A stretch of 41,515 nt of DNA, taken from positions 1-41,515 of the forward strand of contig JAHJJH010000162.1 of NCBI GenBank assembly GCA_018823105.1, in the 5' to 3' direction. The notes below the pieces were generated by a model. It made no database searches. It had not been told where the DNA came from and was given only the letters and a program-made list of their open reading frames with translations. Source of the stretch: Verrucomicrobiota bacterium. Its GTDB lineage: Bacteria; Verrucomicrobiota; Kiritimatiellia; CAIQIC01; JAGNIJ01. Made by a program: the position numbers and the translations under genes. Shown in pieces: positions 10,601 to 18,453 of this stretch. The number at the start of each line of letters is the position of its first letter. Position 1 is the stretch's first letter.

Positions 10601-12448
10601 CTTGACGCCAAGAGCAAAACCACCGCCTATCAATATGACCCGGTCGGCAACCTGACCAACATTGTTTATGCCTCCGATCCGCCGGTTTCTTTCGCCTACG
10701 ACGCCTTGAACCGGATGATGGGAATGGTGGACGGGATTGGGACCACCCTCTGGACCTATGCCGCCGGGTGCGGCGCCGTCGAATCCGTGGATGGACCTTT
10801 TGCAAACGACACGCTTTATTATGAACACGACCTCGGAAACCGTCTCCTTTCCGTGACCTCCGCGTTCTCCGCGGTTTCTTATTCCTATGATTTCTTTGAT
10901 CGTATTACCAATGTGGTTGCCGGAGACGGGCCGCCCACAGCCCGATATTCATATTTCGCCAACGGCCGCATGCCTTCCGAACTCCTCCGCGCCAACGGCA
11001 CCCGCACCCGCTACGAATACGATCTCCTCAATCGCTTAACCAACCTGGTTCATGAAACCGATGCCAGCGAAGTCCTTGCTTCCTATGCCTATGCTCTCAA
11101 TTCGGCTGATGAACGGACCGCTGTAACAATAGGTGGACCGGGCGCTCCGCGTACAGTCAATTACACCTACGACCCAATCGGCCAACTCATCTCCGCCCAA
11201 TCCGATCAACCCGGCCATTCCTTTGACTGCGCCTATGACCCCGCCGGCAACCCGGTTCTGCAAGACAATAATGGCTTCGTGGTGAACAACACTTTCAATA
11301 CTCTGAACCAGCACACCACCAACGCATGGTCAGGTTCGGTGACAGTATTGGGAACGGTGAACATTACGAACGGAACAGCGGCAGTAAACGGCTATTCCGC
11401 GCAGGTTCTCGCTAATGGAACTTTCGTTGCGACCAACCTGCCGGTTGCATCGGGGAGCAACGCATTTACAGCGATCCTCACCGATCCCTTTGGACGGACC
11501 TCAACGAGCCGTGTTTCTGTGATTGCCCAAAATCGAGTCTTCTCGTACGACCTCAATGGCTGCATGACCAATGACAACCAGTTTGTTTATGTTTTGGACG
11601 ACGCAGATCGGCTCGTTGAAGTCAAAAACTTGTCCGGAGATTCTCTGATGCAGTGCAGATACGACGGACTTGGTCGCAGACGCGAGCGGATTCTATGGGA
11701 AAACGGTGGAGGCAGCACGAATCGATACATCTACGACGGATGGCTGGTGGTGGCAGTCACAGACGGCTCCACGAACATATTGGAGCGCTACGTGCACGGT
11801 ATAGACTTTAGCGGCAGCCGCGAGGGAGCCGGAGGGATTGGCGGTATTTTGGCCTGCGCCGAGGGCGGCCAGTGGAGCTTTTTCCACCATGACGGCAATG
11901 GCAACATAACTTTGGTCACGGATTCCAACCAAAACGTGACGGCCTCTTTTGAATATGGTCCCTTCGGGACACCCCTGATCCAGCGTGGAAGCGGTCAGCC
12001 TCGCTATCGCTTCTCCTCGAAAGAATGGGACGGACCCGTTGGGCTGTACTACTACGGCTACAGATACTACAGCCCAAGCTTAGGGCGGTGGCTCTCGAGA
12101 GATCATGCCGCGGAGTCAGCGGGTGTAAACTTCTATTTAGCGGTAATGAATAATCCGGTTTCATTACTGGATGCATTGGGTTTAATAATCTGGATTCCCC
12201 CTCATGGGGATGTCGGGCACTGCGCAGGCAATCGAGTCTGCCTACCTCCGAATTACGGGTACGACAAATGCACGCCAGGTGATGAGCAACCGGTTGACTC
12301 TCCGTACGATGTCACATGTGACGATTGTAAAACAATGACTTGTCAAGATTACAAAACATGCTGGGAAATAGAATTTTGCTGCTATGAGGTCAAGGTTACG
12401 GTTACTGCGTGGCTTCCTGGGCCAACTCGGTGTGGGGACTGCCAATGA
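7625..12448 (+). CDS. RHS repeat-associated core domain protein with signal peptide, CBM48-like and Ig-like insertions and Cys-rich C-terminal tip
   Basis: Many YD repeats (e.g. YDAAGRLL, YDPAGNP, YDGLGRRRERI). Terminal core RYRFSSKEWDGPVGLYYYGYRYYSPSLGRWLSRD...LLDALGL, then a variable tip. Confidence 0.95.
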   Translation: MKRLALLIGTGFLFATAAQGVTNDPPCGNPIKQLPPSNCTHNASSNPFDVYSGSVGREVIDLEPAHSVGTAPLRFARYHASRWDVNPGFDIAFEKPFGDGGNWRHRFLWTVLDNGTNSAGQKSIRIIYPYGFYGNFAKADSNATHLTYLASVHERVLEEGTNYFLIMLDGTRYHFTGWTNEAGRFYRMEGFSDPYSNQYQFAYTGGQLTEVIGPNTNLSLDFTYTTLTNSQPPGEIQFTFSDNTATQVLLAGTFNSWSGQDMTNSAGLWSCAVTLTNGIYEYKFIARYAGQTNDFWYSDPDNPLYTLPNSNSVALIQSNDWTSTLLTSVQGTDTRVVSYQYGQIWGTGIVHVVLTNASYGDGTCAAYTYYHPSEDWGRRPLLKTADDPMYVGPARAVRYIYQSNNLYPGQIYEERHLFTDQLLARLEMDGAQPLWRRVTKSDGATEDFIFGTNTGQRLAYTNAVGYSYRAEYYMAGDAEGMLWKESDPMSRTTTYSRTWDFGAVTIASNNILGVRQYIYTSNAEPFYLSAEIDEAGRTNAYTRDSCHRITRHDYPDGSYETFTYNDHGQILTHRRRDGGEWSYEYDERGRKILETDPDDATTTFGYDDYNRLTATTNALGYVTRQFNNWRGLVTNVVYADGTEEKTWYDLYGQPTQRLDRAGGLWSSFYDELGYLSVTRDPLDHEINYCHDVERRLLAISNAVGLVISNTYDGIGRKVRETYSTDNTYYEWHYDPDGVRTQFNRLTMPTTFTYTPEGRLRSVMDPLGRTMSYGYDLAGNRTHITNALGDVIIQTYDPADRVTSVRDCSGAVVSNVYDAGGRIVIRTDPNGITNEFMYDAAGRLLSSWRGGCLLQSNAYNTLGWLTASMDANVLARTNTYDAAGRLLRVYLPDDSFSENVYSNTFLVETVDRAGRQTLLLRDVMGRVTNQIDNADQTVHFTYDPAGSLTHLWDQNGNLTRFLYDAEGRQTAKIYADNSQYAYSYDAEGRLVSKLDAKSKTTAYQYDPVGNLTNIVYASDPPVSFAYDALNRMMGMVDGIGTTLWTYAAGCGAVESVDGPFANDTLYYEHDLGNRLLSVTSAFSAVSYSYDFFDRITNVVAGDGPPTARYSYFANGRMPSELLRANGTRTRYEYDLLNRLTNLVHETDASEVLASYAYALNSADERTAVTIGGPGAPRTVNYTYDPIGQLISAQSDQPGHSFDCAYDPAGNPVLQDNNGFVVNNTFNTLNQHTTNAWSGSVTVLGTVNITNGTAAVNGYSAQVLANGTFVATNLPVASGSNAFTAILTDPFGRTSTSRVSVIAQNRVFSYDLNGCMTNDNQFVYVLDDADRLVEVKNLSGDSLMQCRYDGLGRRRERILWENGGGSTNRYIYDGWLVVAVTDGSTNILERYVHGIDFSGSREGAGGIGGILACAEGGQWSFFHHDGNGNITLVTDSNQNVTASFEYGPFGTPLIQRGSGQPRYRFSSKEWDGPVGLYYYGYRYYSPSLGRWLSRDHAAESAGVNFYLAVMNNPVSLLDALGLIIWIPPHGDVGHCAGNRVCLPPNYGYDKCTPGDEQPVDSPYDVTCDDCKTMTCQDYKTCWEIEFCCYEVKVTVTAWLPGPTRCGDCQ

Positions 12449-13455
12449 CACACTATCTGTCCAGTTCTCGACGAGTTGCTGCCATTATATTGGTCGTATC
12501 CCCGCTCCAAGTGACGTGCGACGTACTTAATGGCAGCAGTGAGTCTTGGCCTTCTTCACCAGAACCTATTCTACAAGTAGAAATGGATGCTGTTCGAGAA
12601 GAGTATCTATCAGCGATATTGCCTCGGCCACGCAATGATTATATGAGCAAGTCCGTATCGGAAGAGCTAAGGCGTCGTCTCACTATTGTGGAAACAACTT
12701 GGCCTGACTATTTAAAATCACGATCTGATGCAATCGAATTTATCAAGACAGGACGGATTATTCTACTCAGCTACGCCCCTTTGAACTATGTTGAGAGAGC
12801 GTATGCGGCTGCACTTGACAAGCGCTTTGGAGTGGAAGTCGAAGAGTCTCCTGTGCCGATTACTGATATTCACCGCTGGATTTACATTTATGGTTTTAAT
12901 TCCATGATTAGAGAGTTCCTTTTATCCAAGCATAAGGAAGCTGATTTCTGGGTTCTACGCTCTGCAATAGTAAGGGGTTTCGGCTTCCCAGACTCCGTTT
13001 GTCGTAGCGAGTTCTTTGTTCCCTATCGCTTTGCGTTTCGAGCAGCTAATATAGATATACAGTCTTATAAACCGAACGCCGTGGGTTTTGATAACATTTC
13101 TCCTGTAGGGAACAAGGCGGACATGGAGATATTGCATAACAAATATCTAACAACGGAAGGAGTCAGCAGAAGGGGGGATATGTTCAAATCTCTTGCCTAT
13201 AACATAGGCAAATGTCGGTTCTTAGGCATAGGCTGCAGCACCGTCACTGTTGTTGATTATTTGGGGCAGCCCGACCGGAAAGTGAAATGCGGAGAAGTTA
13301 CTATCTATGAATATGGCTATTATGACTCTCAATCAAGTAGTCAAGCTGTTGTGTGGGTGCTTACTACAAATGAGTTGATCGCGGGGGTTACATTCCTTCC
13401 GATAATAACCCCATCGCAAAATGGGGATGGGGTCAGCCCCAAAAATAAAGAATAA
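12445..13455 (+). CDS. Hypothetical protein downstream of Rhs tip (candidate cognate/immunity partner), SmpA/OmlA-like C-terminal region
   Basis: ATG at 12445 overlaps the Rhs TGA. Hydrophobic N-terminus. C-terminal VVDYLGQPDRKVKCGEVTIYEYGYY. AT-richer than flanks. Confidence 0.7.
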   Translation: MTHYLSSSRRVAAIILVVSPLQVTCDVLNGSSESWPSSPEPILQVEMDAVREEYLSAILPRPRNDYMSKSVSEELRRRLTIVETTWPDYLKSRSDAIEFIKTGRIILLSYAPLNYVERAYAAALDKRFGVEVEESPVPITDIHRWIYIYGFNSMIREFLLSKHKEADFWVLRSAIVRGFGFPDSVCRSEFFVPYRFAFRAANIDIQSYKPNAVGFDNISPVGNKADMEILHNKYLTTEGVSRRGDMFKSLAYNIGKCRFLGIGCSTVTVVDYLGQPDRKVKCGEVTIYEYGYYDSQSSSQAVVWVLTTNELIAGVTFLPIITPSQNGDGVSPKNKE

Positions 13456-14517
13456 TTGAAGACCAACATCTACACCGCCCTACGCACGGACCCCTTCGGC
13501 CGCGTCGCCACTAGCGCCGTCTCCGTGGTCGCCCAAAATCGGAGTTACGGCTACGATGCCAATGGAAACATGACCAACGACGGCCAATTTGCATACGCAT
13601 GGGACGACTCCGATCGTTTAACAGAAGTTCGCAAAGGCGACGAAGTGGTGATGACCTGCCGCTATGACGGCCTCGGCCGCCGGAGAGAAAGAATTGTAGC
13701 CAACGGCGTTGACGGTGGCCCTTCGACCAACCGCTACATCTACAACGGCTGGCTCGTAACCACCATCTTTGATGGCTCGACCAACGTTCTCGAAACCTAT
13801 ACCCATGGCCCCGACCTCTCCGGCACAGTCGGCGGCGCGGGAGGGATTGGTGGCATTTTAAGTTGCAGCAGCGGTTTTGTACGCCGCTTTTTCCATTTCG
13901 ATGGAAATGGAAACGTCATTATAATCACCGACACCAACCAAGCCGTGGCCGCTACTATCGAGTTTGGGCCCTTCGGCACGCTTCTAGCCCACTCCGGCAA
14001 CTATCAACCGCGATATCGGTTCTCCTCAAAGGAATGGGATGAATCAACCTCTTTGTACTACTACGGCCACAGATTTTATTCCCCAGTATTGGGTCGTTGG
14101 CTCAATCGCGACCAAATTGGAGAATCAAAAGCCTTGGACCTTTACAGATTTTGTTTTAATAGCACGCCCATTCGAATTGATCCTCTTGGATTAGAGGACG
14201 TGCTTGTAGAGTCTATCTGGTACGAGCGTCGTTGCATTGAACTGACCTGCTGGCTTGTCGTTAACTGTGGCATCGATCCGTGGCCTTGTGTTATTCCCAA
14301 TCCAATTTACGGCGACTTGGCTCCACATTTGTGCCCATGGTGGCCGACGGAGGAGAAAGGCGTTCGAAACAAGTATGCAAGTTTCAAATGTCCTGAGTAT
14401 ATAGATTCTCCTCGACCAATTACAAGGTGGAGTAATAGAGACATCCAATGGAGCGAATGGCAGGTGTGCTACGACTATGAAGTTGTTTTCAAATATAATT
14501 ATCGAGAGAAAAAGTGA
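13456..14517 (+). CDS. Orphan RHS core fragment with alternative Cys-containing C-terminal tip
   Basis: DPFGRVATSAVSVVAQNR...CRYDGLGRRRERI...RYRFSSKEWDESTSLYYYGHRFYSPVLGRWLNRDQ...IDPLGL parallels the end of the main Rhs and then diverges. Starts at TTG directly after the preceding TAA; no N-terminal shell. Confidence 0.85.
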   Translation: MKTNIYTALRTDPFGRVATSAVSVVAQNRSYGYDANGNMTNDGQFAYAWDDSDRLTEVRKGDEVVMTCRYDGLGRRRERIVANGVDGGPSTNRYIYNGWLVTTIFDGSTNVLETYTHGPDLSGTVGGAGGIGGILSCSSGFVRRFFHFDGNGNVIIITDTNQAVAATIEFGPFGTLLAHSGNYQPRYRFSSKEWDESTSLYYYGHRFYSPVLGRWLNRDQIGESKALDLYRFCFNSTPIRIDPLGLEDVLVESIWYERRCIELTCWLVVNCGIDPWPCVIPNPIYGDLAPHLCPWWPTEEKGVRNKYASFKCPEYIDSPRPITRWSNRDIQWSEWQVCYDYEVVFKYNYREKK

Positions 14518-15164
14518 TGCAAAAAGAAATACCTTCCATAAAAAGACACATCAGTGTTGCTGTGATTAACATCCTTGTATTAATAATAGGTTTCGCGTTT
14601 GGCAAATACTCTTGTTATACGGCACTTAAATATACTATATCACGTCGTCATTCCCTGGAATCTGGCCTAGGTACTGGGAAATATGATTTCTACTATATGA
14701 ATGCCGACGATAGGCAGGCATGGGGCGAAATAGAAAAGGCTCTTTTTAAGTCCAGCGACATTGATCTTCTTAACAAGATATTTGCTATTACGGAAGGGGA
14801 TGTTGACCTTCAGGTCATTCCACTCACATCGATAGAGCCCATTGAGGGCGTCGTTGTTCTGATCTCATTACGAAATAATTCGGATCGGAAGATTACAATA
14901 CTTGAGCCAAAACTTACTATGCTTTCCGCTCCTTATTCTACAACTCTCCGTTATGCCATTAGTTGTAACTTAGATGGGGCGACCTGGTGCCGAATCCTGG
15001 CCCCAGGCGCGGCGTATTATCATCCTGTATGGCTTAGTCTTGAAAAGAACAGGCACTACAAGGCCGTGTTTTCGTTAGCTATTCCGCACTTTCTGTGTAT
15101 TACGCCCCTCGATTACGATGCTCGAGCCGTTGCCCAGTCAGAATGTGAATTCAGCGTGCAGTAG
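14517..15164 (+). CDS. Hypothetical membrane-anchored protein following the orphan Rhs tip (candidate immunity/partner)
   Basis: TGATG overlap with the orphan Rhs stop. TM-like HISVAVINILVLIIGFAFG. AT-rich. Alternative GTG at 14514. Confidence 0.65.
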   Translation: MQKEIPSIKRHISVAVINILVLIIGFAFGKYSCYTALKYTISRRHSLESGLGTGKYDFYYMNADDRQAWGEIEKALFKSSDIDLLNKIFAITEGDVDLQVIPLTSIEPIEGVVVLISLRNNSDRKITILEPKLTMLSAPYSTTLRYAISCNLDGATWCRILAPGAAYYHPVWLSLEKNRHYKAVFSLAIPHFLCITPLDYDARAVAQSECEFSVQ

Positions 15165-15293
15165 AGGAAGGGATTTAAGGGGGTGGCACGTCTTCACAAT
15201 TATCAAATGTCTGGCCACGACTCCATGAAATGTGAATACTCCTTCATTCGTCTTCCATAGCTCGATAAAGCCCATGCCGTAGTGGCCTTTTCC

Positions 15294-15318
15294 ACCCCGC
15301 TTTCGCGGGGCTTTTTTT
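15294..15318 (+). terminator. Rho-independent terminator ending the Rhs island
   Basis: CCCCGC TTTC GCGGGG followed by C and T7. Confidence 0.8.
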
Positions 15319-15367
15319 CGCTCTCCGCCCTCCGCCTTTTCCTGTTCGATTCTGCTTCTCGTGCTCT

Positions 15368-15385
15368 CCCGACCCCGGGGTCGGG
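15368..15385. repeat. 18-bp perfect palindrome CCCGACCCCGGGGTCGGG
   Basis: Read directly; followed by a T-rich tract. Confidence 0.7.
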
Positions 15386-15433
15386 ACCGTTCTTTTCCTT
15401 TCGTTTTTATCCCGCCTCGCCGAGCCCCATTTG

Positions 15434-15497
15434 CCGTCCGTTGCGTTTGCTCATGGCCTTGGCGGGTCAAGGGGGTGAAGCAAACGCAGACGGACGG
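15434..15497. repeat. Long inverted repeat in leader region
   Basis: CCGTCCGTTGCGTTTGCT (15434-15451) versus AGCAAACGCAGACGGACGG (15479-15497). Complementary with one single-base indel and a 27-nt loop. Confidence 0.75.
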
Positions 15498-15545
15498 ACA
15501 AGCAGCGTGTCGGGAATGAAAACCAAAGTCAGAAAGGAAAAGAAC

Positions 15546-15618
15546 ATGAGCACCACGAAGAAGAATCGGGAAAAGGCGGCGGCGGGAGCGGAAGCACCGC
15601 ACCGGTCCGTCCAATCAG
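15546..15618 (+). pseudogene. Decapitated gene start (MSTTKKNREKAAAGAEAPHRSVQSA...)
   Basis: ATG with purine-rich GAAAGGAAAAG upstream. The frame then runs antisense into the amidohydrolase 3' end at 15619. Confidence 0.4.
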
Positions 15619-16419
15619 CTAAAGGCCCAGCAGCCGCGCGGCGTTGTCGTGGAACACGGCCGCAAGTTCGGCCTCGTCCAAGCCTGTCTTTTCCAGCAGC
15701 GCGATCTCGGGGCCCTGTTCGGCCCAAGGTGAATCCGTCCCGAACATGACCCGTTCGATCCCGTGCCGCCGCGCCATGCGCGCAAAATCGGGCGCCGGCA
15801 GCCAGGAGAGCGTGAAGGAGGTTTCCAGCCAGACCGATTTCCCGATCAGGTGGCGGGCCACCTCGTCCCACATCTTGAAGCCGCCGAAATGCGCCGCCAC
15901 CATGACGAGATCCGGAACCCGCTCCAGCACGCGAGCCAGTCGCTCCGGGGGCCCGTGAACAGGCGGCGGGAGTCCGATGTCTACACCAGCGTGAAAAAAA
16001 GCGATCAGGCCGACCTCGGCCATTTTCCGGTAAATCGGGAACATGCGCTCCTCGTCCACGAAAAACGACTGGTAGTCAGGGTGAAACTTGATCCCCTTGA
16101 TCCCGCCCCTGGCCAGGCGCTCGATCTCGGCCTCGGGGTCCGCATACCCCGGGTGCAGGGTGCCGAAGTGGATGAGGTCCGGGTGCCGCGCCCCCATGAC
16201 GAAGGTATTGATGCTGGGCGTCTGCGCCGGGCGGGTCGAGACCGGCTGGGTTACGCTGAAGGCAATGCCGTTCGCCCGCATCGAGGCCCGGAGTCCCGCC
16301 GCCGTGCCGTCCAGGAAGGCCGTTTCCCCCGATTTGCCCACCAGCTGCTGGATCGCCCGCGCGGCCAGGTCGTCCGGGAAAATATGCGTGTGCACGTCTA
16401 TAATCTTACGCTGTCTCAT
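15619..16419 (-). CDS. Amidohydrolase family protein (metal-dependent TIM-barrel hydrolase)
   Basis: MRQRKIIDVHTHIFPDDL, GIKGIKFHPDYQ, AHFGG, MFGTDSPWAEQ. Start chosen at MRQRK; the ORF extends to 16458. Confidence 0.88.
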   Translation of the reverse strand: MRQRKIIDVHTHIFPDDLAARAIQQLVGKSGETAFLDGTAAGLRASMRANGIAFSVTQPVSTRPAQTPSINTFVMGARHPDLIHFGTLHPGYADPEAEIERLARGGIKGIKFHPDYQSFFVDEERMFPIYRKMAEVGLIAFFHAGVDIGLPPPVHGPPERLARVLERVPDLVMVAAHFGGFKMWDEVARHLIGKSVWLETSFTLSWLPAPDFARMARRHGIERVMFGTDSPWAEQGPEIALLEKTGLDEAELAAVFHDNAARLLGL

Positions 16420-16585
16420 CTCGACCTCGCTTCGCAAGCTTCCGCCGTGCGCCGTCAAGACTTGGGTGCCGACGCATGGTTTTCAAGCAGAAAAGAACGC
16501 CGGCGGCTTGCATTATGGAGCCGTTCGTGTCACAAGTTAGTAATGACTGCACGCTCGCCGCTGGCGAGCCGACAGGTTTTTAATT

Positions 16586-16774
16586 ATGGGCCTCCAGGAT
16601 ACGAACTCGAAAAACTCCGCGGAGTTGATGTACATCAAGTGCGCCTCCTGCGGCAAGTGGATGGACGTGAAGCCCGGGGAGATGAACAAGGTGAGCCACG
16701 GAATCTGCCCGGCCTGCTTCAAGAGGGAAATGGCGAAATTGAAGGACCCACCCCCTACCGGGCGACCTCTGTAG
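16586..16774 (+). CDS. Small zinc-ribbon-like protein
   Basis: 62 aa with CASCGKWM...SHGICPACFKREM (two CxxC knuckles). Confidence 0.6.
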   Translation: MGLQDTNSKNSAELMYIKCASCGKWMDVKPGEMNKVSHGICPACFKREMAKLKDPPPTGRPL

Positions 16775-17705
16775 CAAAGTTGTGCGTGATGTAGTCGGGC
16801 AGCCACGGCGAGTAGGCGGTGTATCGCGACGGAAGGTTGGTGACGGTCGCTTCCGTGGCCGTGATCTCCCTGGCGCCCGGCACGGTTTCCATGATCCAGC
16901 CGTCCTTGATCTTCAACTGCGGCGGTTCGCTCCCCCCGGCGTACACGAGTTCAAATATCAGCGTTCGGGAAGCTTCGCCGAAGCGGTAGAAACTCGATTT
17001 CAGCCCGGCTTCCGAGACTTTAAGAAAGCGGTCGAACCGGTCCGGGCCCAGCGTGATTTCCATCGCCGCGTACATGTCCTCCCGCAGCATCTCCCCGTGC
17101 TCCACGAAGGGCGGGATGTGCAGGATGACCTTGTCCGGCCGGGGGCTGGTGACCGTCAGCAGGGCGGCCTCAATCTCGGTCAGGTAGGCCCGCGCGTAGG
17201 CGAAGATATCGTTGATTTTCTGCTCTTCCTCGGGGGTCACCTTGATGAGAGAGGCCGCCTCCGGATTGAGGGTGTAGTCCTCCGTGACGGGCGGCACCTG
17301 GAGCCGGGCCATGATGGATTCGGGCAGCGGATACTTCCCCTTGAAGTTCGTCAGGACCCAGTTCAGCACCCCCACGAGCCGGCCGCGCAGGTCCTTCACT
17401 TCGCCGGCCAGCCGCCGGTTCTCCGCCTCCAGCGCGCGCAACCGCTCATCGGCCGCGTCGGACCAGGAGCGCGGCGCCGGCGCCTCCGGCCGGGCGCGGA
17501 CGGAATCCGCTCCGCTCCGCAGGGAGGGGGAACGTTCCAACGTTCCGGCAGGAACCGCAACGGTCGTCACGGCCCGGGCGGGAACCTCCCGGCCCCAGTC
17601 AAACCAGCCCAGCGAGACCCCCACCAGCAGGCCAAACAGACCGCCCGCCGCCAGCAGGATCAGGCCCGCGATACCCGCCGCTCTTTTCATGTAAAACGGG
17701 TTCAT
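16755..17705 (-). CDS. Membrane-anchored hypothetical protein with coiled-coil segment
   Basis: N-terminal TM (GIAGLILLAAGGLFGLLVGVSLGWF). Heptad-rich DERLRALEAENRRLAGEVKDLRGRL. Likely start MNPFYMKR at 17705. Confidence 0.7.
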   Translation of the reverse strand: MNPFYMKRAAGIAGLILLAAGGLFGLLVGVSLGWFDWGREVPARAVTTVAVPAGTLERSPSLRSGADSVRARPEAPAPRSWSDAADERLRALEAENRRLAGEVKDLRGRLVGVLNWVLTNFKGKYPLPESIMARLQVPPVTEDYTLNPEAASLIKVTPEEEQKINDIFAYARAYLTEIEAALLTVTSPRPDKVILHIPPFVEHGEMLREDMYAAMEITLGPDRFDRFLKVSEAGLKSSFYRFGEASRTLIFELVYAGGSEPPQLKIKDGWIMETVPGAREITATEATVTNLPSRYTAYSPWLPDYITHNFATEVAR

Positions 17706-17859
17706 CCGAGGTTTCAATTTATAACGAGGCCGCGTGGAAGCCAAGCCCGCACTGCGGACCTCGAATCCAGGCTCGAAACAATGATCGGCGGCGGCGCGCG
17801 GGGCCGTCCTGTTTGCATTTCCCGCCAATTGATTTATCTTCGGTCCGTGGGAGAAAAAC

Positions 17860-18453
17860 ATGAATCACCTGGCGGGCGCAATGTTATGGGTCCTGGCGCC
17901 GGGAGCGCTGAACTGTGCCCCGGCGGCCCCGGCGGGAGGGGACGTGAAAGTGAAAACCGTGCATGATGTGGTCGTGAAGGACATCGAAGGCCGCGCCGTG
18001 CCGCTGTCCGGGTACAAGGGAAAAGTGCTCCTGATCGTCAACGTCGCCAGCCGTTGCGGATTCACACCGCAATATGATGGATTGCAGAAATTGTACGAAA
18101 GGTACATGGAGGCCGGATTGGTGGTCCTCGGGTTCCCGGCCAATAACTTCATGAACCAGGAACCGGGCTCGGACGCGGAAATCCTCCAATTCTGTACCAC
18201 CCAATTTTGCGTCACCTTTCCCATGTTCTCGAAAATTTCCGTGAAGGGCGCGAATATACATCCGCTCTATAAATTCCTGACTTCCGAGGAAACGAATCCC
18301 GGCTTTGCGGGGGCCATTTCCTGGAATTTCAACAAGTTCCTGGTCGGCCGCGATGGCGCCGTGGTGGCGCGGTTCGGTTCTCGGGATAAGCCGGAAAGTT
18401 CCGAGGTCATGCAGGCGGTCGAAAAAGCCTTGAGTGCGCTTCCGGAGCCGTGA
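17860..18453 (+). CDS. Glutathione peroxidase family protein (Cys type), exported
   Basis: VNVASRCGFTPQYDGLQKLY, LGFPANNFMNQEPG, ISWNFNKFLVGRDG. Signal-peptide-like N-terminus. Confidence 0.93.
   Translation: MNHLAGAMLWVLAPGALNCAPAAPAGGDVKVKTVHDVVVKDIEGRAVPLSGYKGKVLLIVNVASRCGFTPQYDGLQKLYERYMEAGLVVLGFPANNFMNQEPGSDAEILQFCTTQFCVTFPMFSKISVKGANIHPLYKFLTSEETNPGFAGAISWNFNKFLVGRDGAVVARFGSRDKPESSEVMQAVEKALSALPEP

Noticed and set aside
6055-15164. T6SS-type Rhs effector cluster
   Set aside because: No VgrG, PAAR, Hcp or adaptor gene seen; the Rhs has its own signal peptide, so T6SS delivery is not supported.
15342-15356. GTTCGATTC T-loop-like string
   Set aside because: No T-stem or cloverleaf pairing around it.
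15434-15497. Inverted repeat considered as an integron attC site
   Set aside because: Lacks RYYYAAC/GTTRRRY core sites at its ends and is about 25 kb from the integrase.
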